Source: a bacterium
GTDB taxonomy: Bacteria > Patescibacteriota > Patescibacteriia > Patescibacteriales > GWC2-42-12
Length of the DNA stretch: 17,437 bases
Reading direction: 5' to 3'
Assembly: GCA_030655095.1 (NCBI GenBank)
Contig: JAURWF010000017.1
Location: 1-17,437 of the forward strand
Part shown: positions 7,661 through 15,203 of the stretch, in pieces
Numbering within the stretch: the first letter of the stretch is position 1
How the letters are laid out: each line of letters starts with the position of its first letter
Translations under genes and position numbers: made by a program
The notes under the pieces: model-generated
The model's input: the letters and a program-made list of their open reading frames with translations, nothing else
Told to the model about the DNA's origin: nothing
The model's database searches: none

Positions 7661-8677
7661 TTACTTCTTAATCAATCCGCCATCTGCTAACGCTTTTGAA
7701 ATTACTTGCTCTACCCATGCACTGGTACTCGTTCCAGTAGTAGATGCCGCTAACCCAACTTTTTCTTTAAGCTCAGGATCTATCCCCTCTAGCTGACCAA
7801 AATATCTTTTACGCATACTGCCCCCGCGAACTCCTTTATGTGGTACATCAATATCCATTAAAGGCACTGAATTGGAAACTTCAAAATCAATAACATAAAA
7901 ACAATTTCCCAACACCCACGTCAAATGGACATTCGAGGCGGTTTCAGGTAACAATGAAAGCGGAGGTTCCAACGCCCAAAGTTTATTATTACAAATAGCT
8001 ATTTTTCCATACTCATTTTCTTTAAGCCATGGAGCAATGCCTTCATCGCCGATGACCACTTTCCCTCCTTCTTTGACGACACGGGCCATTTCATGAATTG
8101 CAGACTTAATATCAGAAAATAAATTTATCCCTCCAAAATGATATGCAGCATCAAAATACGAATCTGGATGGGGAAGCATTGATGCATTTGAAACGCTAAG
8201 GTAAAGATTATTAATATCAGCCTGCAGACCGCCTGCACCGGATAATCTTCGAGCAGTCGCAACAATCATTAAGTCTGAAATATCCTGTGCAAAAAGTTCT
8301 CCTGTTGAACCAATCTTCGGCAAAATACACTTTACGTCATCACCCAAGCCACATCCAGTTACAAGCACACGATCACCAGCCTTCAAATTCAACTTTTCAA
8401 CCAATGAATTTCTAAATGAGTATTCATCTTGCTTAAATGTTTCAAAAAGCCAAGTCAAAAAATTTTCATATGCCGATTCAGCATCATCTTTTTTGTACAT
8501 TGCCTGAGAAATTTTATCCCCCCCTGAAAGCATTTTTTCGTCAATAAAAACGGGTATTTTGTTAGTGATCTTTGCATTTAAAAAAGGATAATGTACGCCA
8601 TGAACTCCGGTTAAACCCGAGTCCTCCGCACGTAAACTTTCTTTGGACAATGGACAACAATATGGATTTTTAAACAT
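7661..8677 (-). CDS. SAM-dependent methyltransferase with N-terminal Trm112-like segment and extra C-terminal region
   Basis: The 338 residues contain a class I methyltransferase core: VLVTGCGLGDD at 104-114 (motif I), QDIS at 131-134 (acidic end of strand 2), and NASMLPHPDSYFDAAYHFGG at 164-183, the Methyltransf_11-type post-I/IV region. The N-terminal YCCPLSKESL and the following short strands resemble the Trm112-like segment seen in some methyltransferases, but only two adjacent cysteines are present, so zinc binding is doubtful. About 70 residues after the core include KGVRGGSMRKRYFGQLEGI and a helical tail near 300-332. The start has an excellent AGGAGTG 7 nt upstream, and an 82-nt gap separates it from the dioxygenase gene. 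It is more AT-rich than that neighbour. The substrate is unknown. Confidence 0.78.
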   Translation of the reverse strand: MFKNPYCCPLSKESLRAEDSGLTGVHGVHYPFLNAKITNKIPVFIDEKMLSGGDKISQAMYKKDDAESAYENFLTWLFETFKQDEYSFRNSLVEKLNLKAGDRVLVTGCGLGDDVKCILPKIGSTGELFAQDISDLMIVATARRLSGAGGLQADINNLYLSVSNASMLPHPDSYFDAAYHFGGINLFSDIKSAIHEMARVVKEGGKVVIGDEGIAPWLKENEYGKIAICNNKLWALEPPLSLLPETASNVHLTWVLGNCFYVIDFEVSNSVPLMDIDVPHKGVRGGSMRKRYFGQLEGIDPELKEKVGLAASTTGTSTSAWVEQVISKALADGGLIKK

Positions 8678-8759
8678 AAATAAACACTCCTAAAATATTT
8701 TGGTTTGCAAAAAAACATCAACTTTGGTCAAGAGTCCAGTCTTACTTGTTGCACGAGCA

Positions 8760-9587
8760 TCAATATTTCTTATCTGTCCGTTTCGAGAGATAGTCCGAAA
8801 TGGAGGTTGGCTCGGCATAGGTAAACCCCAATATATCTCTTACCTCAGGTGAAAGATCCGAACTTGTCATATTCATTGGAATATTAATCTGTTGTTTGAA
8901 ATAGGGAATGTTATAGAGATGATTCACTGCACGACGCTCTAAATTAGTTTTATTGAATCCGCCAGCATGAAATACCATGCAGTCAAGAACGATAAAAGAG
9001 CCTGCTTTCGCTTCAACTTGGATCGCATTTTTTCGAACATAATTTTCGGAAGGGAAAGCTTCAGCTTTGTGCGATGCCGGAAGCACAAAAGTGGCCCCGT
9101 TTTCAAAAGTAAAATCATCAACACAAAACAAGGCATTTATTGCAAGCGGCTTTGTAGATACAAAATGCTGGTAGGGAAGATCCCGGTGCCATGCGCCCTG
9201 ATTATACGTTTCCTGAGGTGGATTGATCACACCGTTCTGTTGGTTGAGGATAAACTTTCCCGGAATCAACTTCTTCAGTAACGAAAGCAGGTGTTCGTTT
9301 AGTGCGAGTTTGAGAAACGCATCCCCACCATGCGTAAGTGGTGCGCGTATGGTGTGGAACTCGTTGAGGCCCCTGAGTTCAGATTCGCCATACGTTTGCA
9401 CGTAATGATCTCGGGTGCAGTTAAACTCCTCAGAAAAACTATGGAGTTCAGGCGCCGTATAGCCTGAATCGATAATTGCATACCCAAGATTTCTGACCTG
9501 TTCTGCTGCTTCGTCAAGAGTAGAGTCGGGCAGGTTCTGTTGGAGAATGCCGTATGATGCTGATGGAATCTTATTATCTGTCGTCAT
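8760..9587 (-). CDS. Phytanoyl-CoA dioxygenase (PhyH) family Fe(II)/2-oxoglutarate oxygenase
   Basis: The 275-residue protein carries the facial triad of PhyH-family oxygenases: H134 and D136 in AWHRDLPYQ and H207 in LDCMVFHAGG. Arginines at R218/R219 (LERRAVNH) sit about ten residues later, where 2-oxoglutarate is bound. The central strands FCVDDFTFENGATFVLPASHK (155-174 region) are also typical, with the tryptophan before H134 conserved in many members. It is soluble and cytoplasmic. In a polysaccharide locus it would hydroxylate or otherwise oxidise a sugar, an acyl substituent or a lipid carrier, but which one is unknown. Its ATG overlaps the GT2 stop by ATGA, so the two are probably co-translated. 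Confidence 0.82.
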   Translation of the reverse strand: MTTDNKIPSASYGILQQNLPDSTLDEAAEQVRNLGYAIIDSGYTAPELHSFSEEFNCTRDHYVQTYGESELRGLNEFHTIRAPLTHGGDAFLKLALNEHLLSLLKKLIPGKFILNQQNGVINPPQETYNQGAWHRDLPYQHFVSTKPLAINALFCVDDFTFENGATFVLPASHKAEAFPSENYVRKNAIQVEAKAGSFIVLDCMVFHAGGFNKTNLERRAVNHLYNIPYFKQQINIPMNMTSSDLSPEVRDILGFTYAEPTSISDYLSKRTDKKY

Positions 9588-10528
9588 TTCGGGAGCTCTT
9601 GTCTTTGTGAATTCTTATAAACGTGGCGAACTATCGTATAAGGCCGTTGTTTGACCTCGGAAAATACCTTGGAAATATAAATCCCTTGTACCCCGATAAA
9701 GAAAATTATCAGTCCGGAGAAAAGCCATATCGAGGCAATAATGGACGTATACCCATCGGGTGGCGATGCAATGAAAAGATACCTGATTGTGAGATAAACG
9801 ATATATCCTAGTGCAGAAATAGAAATAAACAGCCCCGAGTAAAATGTAAACACCAGCGGTAAGCTACTGAAAGAAGTCACTGCATTAACGAGATGTCTGA
9901 ACTTTTGTGAGAGCGAATAGGTTGTAGGACTGGTGGAGTGCTTTTGGATGATTTGCTGGCATTGCTTGAATCCGGTAACTATCCACAGGCCGCCAATATT
10001 CAGCTCACGCTCTCGATGTAAAAGCAGCGCATCAACATAGCGTCGTGACATAAGTCTCGCCGTGACAATGTTGTTCGGTTGCGCCAATCCGGTAAGAAGT
10101 CGAAATACTCGATAGAAAAATCCGCCAGTAATTTGCTCAAAAAATCCACCTTTGCGCTTGGATTGAATGCCATAGACAACATCACTAGCTTCGGCATCCA
10201 TTTGTCTTGTGAAGCTTAGTAGCCATTCCGGTTCCTCTTCGAGGTCGCTATCGAGCAAAAACACCCGTTGGCCAGAAGCGGAGGACAAACCTGTCATCAT
10301 TGCTTTGTGATGACCGAAGTTACGGGAGAGATCGACTACGACAACATGGTTGTCGCTCTCGCTGAGTTGCACAGCAACTTCCAAACTGTTGTCGGGCGAT
10401 CCGTCGTTCACCAGAATGATTTCGTAGCCTTCACCCACAAGTTGCTTCGCAACAGCACTTGCCCGTTGATGAAACTCGGTGATGTGAGGCGCGGATTGAT
10501 AGAGGGTCGCAACAATGGAAAGCCTCAT
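9584..10528 (-). CDS. GtrB/ArnC/DPM1-like GT2 glycosyltransferase (polyprenyl-phosphate sugar synthase type)
   Basis: From ATG at 10528 the protein is 314 residues. The GT-A domain begins LSIVATLYQSA and contains the nucleotide-binding VNDGSPDNS (40-48) and a DxD motif in LLDSDLEEEPEWLL (91-104, D93 and D95). Two membrane helices follow at about 223-250 and 262-285, and the C-terminal VQGIYISKVFSEVKQRPY matches the GEYIGRIY-E-K-RP signature of GtrB, ArnC and related enzymes. These transfer a sugar from a nucleotide donor to undecaprenyl phosphate at the cytoplasmic face. A start further upstream (10570) would lie inside the wbqC-like gene. The ATG at 10528 overlaps that stop by ATGA and has GAGGT upstream, so I prefer it. 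Confidence 0.88.
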   Translation of the reverse strand: MRLSIVATLYQSAPHITEFHQRASAVAKQLVGEGYEIILVNDGSPDNSLEVAVQLSESDNHVVVVDLSRNFGHHKAMMTGLSSASGQRVFLLDSDLEEEPEWLLSFTRQMDAEASDVVYGIQSKRKGGFFEQITGGFFYRVFRLLTGLAQPNNIVTARLMSRRYVDALLLHRERELNIGGLWIVTGFKQCQQIIQKHSTSPTTYSLSQKFRHLVNAVTSFSSLPLVFTFYSGLFISISALGYIVYLTIRYLFIASPPDGYTSIIASIWLFSGLIIFFIGVQGIYISKVFSEVKQRPYTIVRHVYKNSQRQELPK

Positions 10529-11220
10529 GAGCCTACATACCTCATGTAGCGGTGCGCGTCTTTGCCGCAATTGAACAGCAAGTCGAGAATAGTGACGCCG
10601 TGGGTAAATTCGCCCCAGAGTTGAGGATATTCGGTGTATCCAGAGTAATCAAACCATGTCAACTTGATACCACGTTCCGTGAACACGCTCTCTTCGACAT
10701 AATCCTTGGCCGCAGGGCCTGAAATGTATTCCGTTCCGCCTGCCTGAGCACAAAGATCGGCTAGACGCTCTGTTTTGCCATCAAGCAAGGTGTAGTCCCA
10801 TGAATTACTTATCACGGTTTTGATTCCCAAGTAATTGCATACGGCTTCGATAAAGAGGCGATTCAATTGCGCGATATTTGTGTAGCTCCCAGTAAGGTAA
10901 AGCGGCTCGATCCATGCGGCAATATCGTCAAAGTGTGGCGCACGGCGATAGTTCTGCGCCAGTGCTTTCCAATGCGCTGATGCCCAGTCTGAACCGTCAA
11001 TCTCTGTATCCCGGATTTTTTGATGATATTTTCCTTTCACTTGCACTGGAACCGTCATCCACTGGACCCCCTGCGGCGTCTTGATCTGGTTACGATTGCG
11101 CCAATCACGCCGCGTATACTGCATATCGTCGTACAGGATGAACTCATCCACTGCGGCGATCATGTCAAAGTACCCTTTCCAGGGGATGTAATTGGATTGA
11201 AGGATGGCGATTTTTTTCAT
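10525..11220 (-). CDS. WbqC-like family protein
   Basis: From ATG at 11220 the protein has 231 residues and begins KKIAILQSNYIPWKGYFD, the hallmark N-terminus of the WbqC-like family (PF08889). It continues with ILYDDMQYTRRDWRNRNQI and a late LTWFDYSGYTEYPQLWGEF, also characteristic. The family is common in O-antigen and glycopeptide loci next to aminotransferases, FkbH-like and acyl-transfer genes. It is proposed to act in modifying amino sugars, but I know of no settled biochemical role. The frame extends upstream to 11286, but those codons overlap the truncated aminotransferase frame. The ATG at 11220 comes one base after that frame's TAG (TAGCATG), which supports coupling. Confidence 0.87.
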   Translation of the reverse strand: MKKIAILQSNYIPWKGYFDMIAAVDEFILYDDMQYTRRDWRNRNQIKTPQGVQWMTVPVQVKGKYHQKIRDTEIDGSDWASAHWKALAQNYRRAPHFDDIAAWIEPLYLTGSYTNIAQLNRLFIEAVCNYLGIKTVISNSWDYTLLDGKTERLADLCAQAGGTEYISGPAAKDYVEESVFTERGIKLTWFDYSGYTEYPQLWGEFTHGVTILDLLFNCGKDAHRYMRYVGS

Positions 11221-11221
11221 G

Positions 11222-11632
11222 CTATGCTTTTTCTGAATTAGATTGGAGCCGGTTACTGATCGCGTTCTCCGGTCCTTCAAACACATTCCCGATTAAAGTG
11301 ACTACCTGTCCACTCATCTTTTGAGCTAGTTTATCACCAACGTCACCAGCGATTTTCTTGCCTGCCTGCTGGAGTACTCCCATAAAAAGTGCATGCAGAT
11401 CTGAGCCCTCAGCATCAGTATTTCGCAAAGTTTGCAAAGCAGTGACCGGCGCAATAGTACCGTCAGTGAATAGGCTAATGTGTTCTACGCCCAGATATTC
11501 GCATAGTGCTTTTTCCAACTGTTGGTGGAATAACTTTCCGTTGACGAGTATTTTGTTATTCCATATTTGTTGTAAATAAGGGACAAGCTCTTCCAACGGT
11601 GGCTTAGTTACGTAAATATTTTTTTTGCTCAT
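11222..11632 (-). pseudogene. Truncated DegT/DnrJ/EryC1 aminotransferase fused to an unrelated tail
   Basis: From ATG at 11632 (TTG at 11638 is an alternative) the frame encodes 136 residues. The first 70 or so (IYVTKPPLEELVPYLQQIW, HQQLEKALCEYLGVEHIS, LFTDGTIAPVTALQTLR) are the standard N-terminus of nucleotide-sugar aminotransferases of about 370 residues. Homology then stops: the expected ITGEVITTPYSF strand is missing, and the last 63 residues (starting NTDAEGSDLH) are an unrelated, mostly helical sequence I do not recognise. The PLP lysine and aspartate regions are absent, so it cannot be an active transaminase. The TAG lies one base before the wbqC-like ATG, so the tail may be the true 3' end of an older gene. 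There is no clear ribosome-binding site. A deletion junction is the likeliest origin. Confidence 0.72.
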
Positions 11633-11638
11633 AATCAA

Positions 11639-11855
11639 TATAATTTTGAAATCATGAATCGACCAGACTACAGTCTATTTGTTTATTTCTGTTGAATTAA
11701 CTGAGTTAATGCCCATCACCTCCTTAAGCCCAATCTGAAGAAGATACTATTAATGTCAATAAGCGCAGGAAAATAAGCGCCAAAAATTTTTGCCATCCCT
11801 AATACAGTTTTGTTCAATCTGTGCAGCGATTTCAACTTCTCCGTTTGTATCAAAT
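11639..11855 (-). other. 217-nt gap with probable gene remnants and an unusually strong Shine-Dalgarno
   Basis: No intact gene lies here. A minus-strand frame without a good start runs from about 11853 to a TGA at 11716-11718 (45 codons, ending FGAYFPALIDINSIFFRLG plus LRR). It has plausible protein composition and could be the 3' end of a lost gene. Its stop forms TGATG with an ATG at 11716, which opens a frame of only 13 codons (MGINSVNSTEINK, stop at 11675). AAGGAGGTGAT (11716-11726, minus strand) is a full match to the 16S anti-Shine-Dalgarno. The spacing to that ATG is only 2 nt, so the original start may be damaged. I read this as two decayed gene ends at an old operon junction. Confidence 0.4.
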
Positions 11856-14675
11856 CTACACTCCCTTGCCAACAAACTCTTTTATCGAATGGGTATAGAC
11901 ATCAAAATCAATTGAATTATCTTCACTTTTGATGCCATCTCTGATGATCTTACCGGAATCAATTATTAGACAGCATTGATTTTGAAATACAACCTCCCCA
12001 TTCTGTACTACATACGAATGACTAGATTCTTTTTCAATAAACAAATAAACCTTATGGCTCATGAAATTTTTATAATAAGGTTTGTCTTTCCAATGCCCCG
12101 AACTCCAAAGACTAGGTATCATCCATGGCGTTGGCAAAACAGCTGGGTACATGTCTCTATAGAGGATATCTTTATTTGGATTGCCCTTGTTAATAAAGAT
12201 TGGATACATAACCACATTATCAAAATTAAGTTGTTTAATTTCGCTATGCAATTCAATTCTGAACTTCTCAATAGAAATTGATTCTTCTTTATATTGAATA
12301 ATATAAACCATTCCACTTATAACAATCGGCATGGCAACGAATAGATGTAGCCATTTTGAATCTAGGTTAAAAAATTTTGTAAAATGCTTCTCAAAAACTA
12401 TATGCAGAGAACCCCAAAATATTATGAATAAAAGCGGCAAATGAAATACATACATTTTCATATACGTATAATTATTATTTGGTGATTTGTAATAGACAAA
12501 ACAAGCAGAGACTGCAACCATAAGTATGCTGGCCATATATAAGACATTCTCTTCTCTACGCCTTTTTCTGAAATACACGAAGATTGAATAGAGAACAAGC
12601 ACGGAAATTATGCAGCTGTATACTAGACTTAAGTTTGTTCGGTGCAGTAGCTTTCCTGTATGCTCGACTGATGTATTTAGATATATATTTGGGAAGCCAA
12701 GTATTTCATTCGGAAATGCCCATAATGGCTGTGCGTACCCATTTCCTCCTTCTTGCGTTAATTGCTTAATTGCTAAAACCGCCCACTCAACAATGAAACC
12801 ACAGGGTAAAACAATTAGCACCCCAATGCACGCACTACTTAGAACTATTAGGTATGGCGTCCAATTAATCGACTTGCTCATTAAAGAATCAACAATAAAC
12901 AAAATAATCATGAATGCAGCCAAAACAAAAACCACACCTTCAGCATAACTTAAAAGGCTAGCTGCAAATAAGATGGATGAAAATGAAATCGATTTTGTAA
13001 TATCGCCAACTGCGTATTTCTCCTTGCTTCTGAAATGCAAAAACATATACAGAATCGGGATGAAAAATCCTAAAGCATATGAATTCCCATAAAACCCCTC
13101 ATACCAAAGATTAAGTATGTTTGGATTAAATGCAAATGCGACAGCACCCAATATAGCCGCGACACCTCCCAGACCCATTTGTCTCCTTAGCCAGATTAAA
13201 ACTAATCCGCACGTAAAGATGTAAGGTAAGGCCATCGAAATGAACGCTGTTTCAAATGAATGCTTTGAAAAAGTGATGGTTGTCACTGCCGCTTGAAAAG
13301 CAGTTAAACCCCAGCGAAAGTAGTACATTAGCGGCCATGACATAGTGGCATCACTATAGCGATTTATGTCACCTGGTGACATTCCTGCAAACTCACCGGC
13401 CCTTAGGTTTGCCTCTGCCCATGTACCACCATCCAAAAGATATTGTGCCATCTTGGCATACGATGCCATATCAGGCCCTAATCTATAGGGCGATGTTGAG
13501 TACTCAGTTAACAAAACCGGGAATATTAGGCAAAGAATAATTGGAGTGATGACTAATGTATAACCAATGAGAGCAATCGAATAGTCTTCCTTCATTTCTG
13601 CATACATTGAAACGAATTTATCCCTATTCAATTTGAAATTGAGTAAATACGCTATTAAGGAAATACACAAAAGTGCAGGTACTAACAATTTAATCTTAAT
13701 ACTGAACCCTACTAAATAGGCACCAAGCACAGAAAGCTGCAGCAACCCATTCAATGGAACAAGTACAAAATAAGAAAATCTTTCTTTAAGGAATGTGGGT
13801 GTAAATAGGATGTATTGATTTATCCCTATTAGAAACAAAAACAAATAAACGATAACAACATTTCTGTATGCGGGCAGTATTAATAGCAACAGCATTTGGA
13901 TCAAGACCAAACCTATCATAGCCATATTAGAAATTCGGTGCGGCATCAAAAGGTTCGTAAGAATCCCGACATTTACCATTCTCACCATCACAACAATAAA
14001 AATACATACAAATGAAAATATTAGTATTCCTCTATTAGAGATTGACGAGAAAAACAAATGCCAAGATTGAGGAACATTTCCTTTTGTAATCGAAATATCT
14101 TCCATCTGCCCTCGAAAAACGCGGGACGCATCGAATCCACCACCCACTAAGAGTTGGGATGTCTCCATAGACAGACCCACACTGGCATAATCGACCACCT
14201 TCTTCCCATCCAACTTAACACTGACATACGCACCATTTAACGCCTCTACTTCTAGTGTGTACCACTGCCCAATCTTAAGTGCCGTGGTCAGGGTAAGCCC
14301 CTTCAGATCGCCAGGCACCGACAAATCGGGAACGATAATTGCCGCTGTTGAGCCAGAAATTTCCATACGCATGCCGCGATTAACTGGGGCAGTCTGAAAC
14401 ACGTTGGGATTACCCTCTGTGTTATCAGTGTGAAAGCGGAGCTTTAGATGAATAAAAGCATTATCGGGGTTCTTGATTTCCCCTAACCAAACGAGAGGAG
14501 TCTTTCCATAGATATATGACGCAACATTTATAGTATCGCGGTTATTGGCGGCTGATTTTAAAAAGGACAGATGGGGGCGTACCCATACGCTAGAATCTAT
14601 CGAATACGCACCTAGTATCGCGAGCACCGCTAACCATACCACCGACAATATTCTCATAGAGAGTCGTTTGTTCAT
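11856..14675 (-). CDS. LamG-like domain fused to a large polytopic GT-C-like membrane protein
   Basis: From ATG at 14675 the protein is 939 residues. Helix 1 (about 9-27) is followed by an extracytoplasmic laminin-G/concanavalin-like segment at about 55-200, with IHLKLRFHTD, GQWYTLEVEALNGAYVSVKL, DGKKVVDYAS and FRGQMEDISI strands typical of LamG folds. From about residue 215 there are a dozen or more membrane helices, with an acidic GPDMASYAKMAQYL loop at about 400 resembling GT-C catalytic or substrate loops. A soluble C-terminal region of about 150 residues ends the protein. A start at 14720 is possible but has no ribosome-binding site and abuts an inverted repeat. The ATG at 14675 has AGGA 8 nt upstream. 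The gene is clearly more AT-rich than the wbqC-wecE block. A role as glycosyltransferase or polymerase is inferred. Confidence 0.6.
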   Translation of the reverse strand: MNKRLSMRILSVVWLAVLAILGAYSIDSSVWVRPHLSFLKSAANNRDTINVASYIYGKTPLVWLGEIKNPDNAFIHLKLRFHTDNTEGNPNVFQTAPVNRGMRMEISGSTAAIIVPDLSVPGDLKGLTLTTALKIGQWYTLEVEALNGAYVSVKLDGKKVVDYASVGLSMETSQLLVGGGFDASRVFRGQMEDISITKGNVPQSWHLFFSSISNRGILIFSFVCIFIVVMVRMVNVGILTNLLMPHRISNMAMIGLVLIQMLLLLILPAYRNVVIVYLFLFLIGINQYILFTPTFLKERFSYFVLVPLNGLLQLSVLGAYLVGFSIKIKLLVPALLCISLIAYLLNFKLNRDKFVSMYAEMKEDYSIALIGYTLVITPIILCLIFPVLLTEYSTSPYRLGPDMASYAKMAQYLLDGGTWAEANLRAGEFAGMSPGDINRYSDATMSWPLMYYFRWGLTAFQAAVTTITFSKHSFETAFISMALPYIFTCGLVLIWLRRQMGLGGVAAILGAVAFAFNPNILNLWYEGFYGNSYALGFFIPILYMFLHFRSKEKYAVGDITKSISFSSILFAASLLSYAEGVVFVLAAFMIILFIVDSLMSKSINWTPYLIVLSSACIGVLIVLPCGFIVEWAVLAIKQLTQEGGNGYAQPLWAFPNEILGFPNIYLNTSVEHTGKLLHRTNLSLVYSCIISVLVLYSIFVYFRKRRREENVLYMASILMVAVSACFVYYKSPNNNYTYMKMYVFHLPLLFIIFWGSLHIVFEKHFTKFFNLDSKWLHLFVAMPIVISGMVYIIQYKEESISIEKFRIELHSEIKQLNFDNVVMYPIFINKGNPNKDILYRDMYPAVLPTPWMIPSLWSSGHWKDKPYYKNFMSHKVYLFIEKESSHSYVVQNGEVVFQNQCCLIIDSGKIIRDGIKSEDNSIDFDVYTHSIKEFVGKGV

Positions 14676-14719
14676 GCCATTTTTCCTAAAGGGAGTTGCT
14701 CTTAAATCTCTCGTTGACA

Positions 14720-14756
14720 TTGAGCAGTGCCCATATTATGAATGGGCACTGCTCAA
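14720..14756. repeat. Perfect 15-bp inverted repeat with 7-nt loop
   Basis: The left arm TTGAGCAGTGCCCAT (14720-14734) is the exact reverse complement of the right arm at 14742-14756, separated by ATTATGA. It lies between the FkbH-like remnant and the LamG-GT-C gene, about 45 bp upstream of that gene's preferred start. Neither strand has a run of T after the stem, so it is not a standard intrinsic terminator. It could be a pause or attenuator hairpin, an mRNA-stabilising structure, or the palindromic remnant of a small mobile or REP-like element. Confidence 0.85.
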
Positions 14757-14856
14757 GCTATCTCACAATTTAATTGCTAGCGTACATCTTCCAATACAGT
14801 TTGAGTTTGTATGGGATAGTTATATTTCCTGGGGTGAATGCGCCTACAAAGTGAAC

Positions 14857-15191
14857 TTAGACGCGCATTGTGAAAACTATGTGATCAAAAACTATCACTG
14901 CACTTTGTCGAATTTCAGTCTTATAGAACCTTTTCCTCAGCTTTTGTACAGCTTGAAATATGAGACTCAGGCTGCAATTGACGCATCTCTGAAGCGCTAT
15001 ACAATATTTGCTGATCAATCCGGTCATATAATCTGCCTCAAATATTGCCAGATCAAACCCAAGTTCATAGCCATAACCACGAATAGCTTGAGTTAGAAGC
15101 TGAGTCGCCGAGCCCCCAATAAAACAATCTTTGCTTTTTTTAAGCCTGAAAAATCTTTCTTAAGATTCTTTTTTAATTCAATAAAATGCAT
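14857..15191 (-). pseudogene. Frameshifted N-terminal remnant of an FkbH-like HAD-IIIC family gene
   Basis: Starting at ATG 15191, 12 nt after the Wzz-like stop, the minus strand reads MHFIELKKNLKKDFSG and LKKAKIVLLG. The frame then shifts at a G5 tract (15113-15117) and continues as SATQLLTQAIRGYGYELGFD and LAIFEADY. A second shift of two bases (near 15025-15030) gives DRIDQQILYSASEMRQLQPE, and a third returns to the former frame as LIFQAVQKLRKRFYKTE. Joined, these match the N-terminal domain of FkbH-like proteins of about 550-650 residues, which load short acyl groups such as glyceryl onto carrier proteins and recur in O-antigen loci. Three shifts and loss of the whole HAD domain show it is dead. 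From 14856 to 14757 I recognise nothing. Confidence 0.72.
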
Positions 15192-15203
15192 AGGAAATCC
15201 GAT

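Noticed and set aside
11714..11726. ATCACCTCCTTA on the plus strand, resembling the 3' end of 16S rRNA
   Set aside because: The match is limited to the anti-Shine-Dalgarno stretch, with no rRNA sequence before it. On the minus strand it reads as a strong ribosome-binding site.
11731..11759. Possible minus-strand promoter with a perfect TTGACA at 11754-11759
   Set aside because: At 16-18 nt spacing there is no good -10 hexamer (AGATTG at best), so the -35 match alone is not enough.
14720..14756. Reading the inverted repeat as an intrinsic terminator
   Set aside because: There is no T tract after the stem on either strand, so it is listed only as a repeat.
14714..14765. Integron attC-like site around the palindrome
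   Set aside because: The GTTGACA next to it does not fit the GTTRRRY core, and no partner core site or integrase is visible.
14545..15096. Plus-strand open frame of 183 codons across the gap before the LamG-GT-C gene
   Set aside because: It has no recognisable domain, overlaps the start of a real minus-strand gene, and covers sequence that reads as an FkbH-like remnant on the minus strand.
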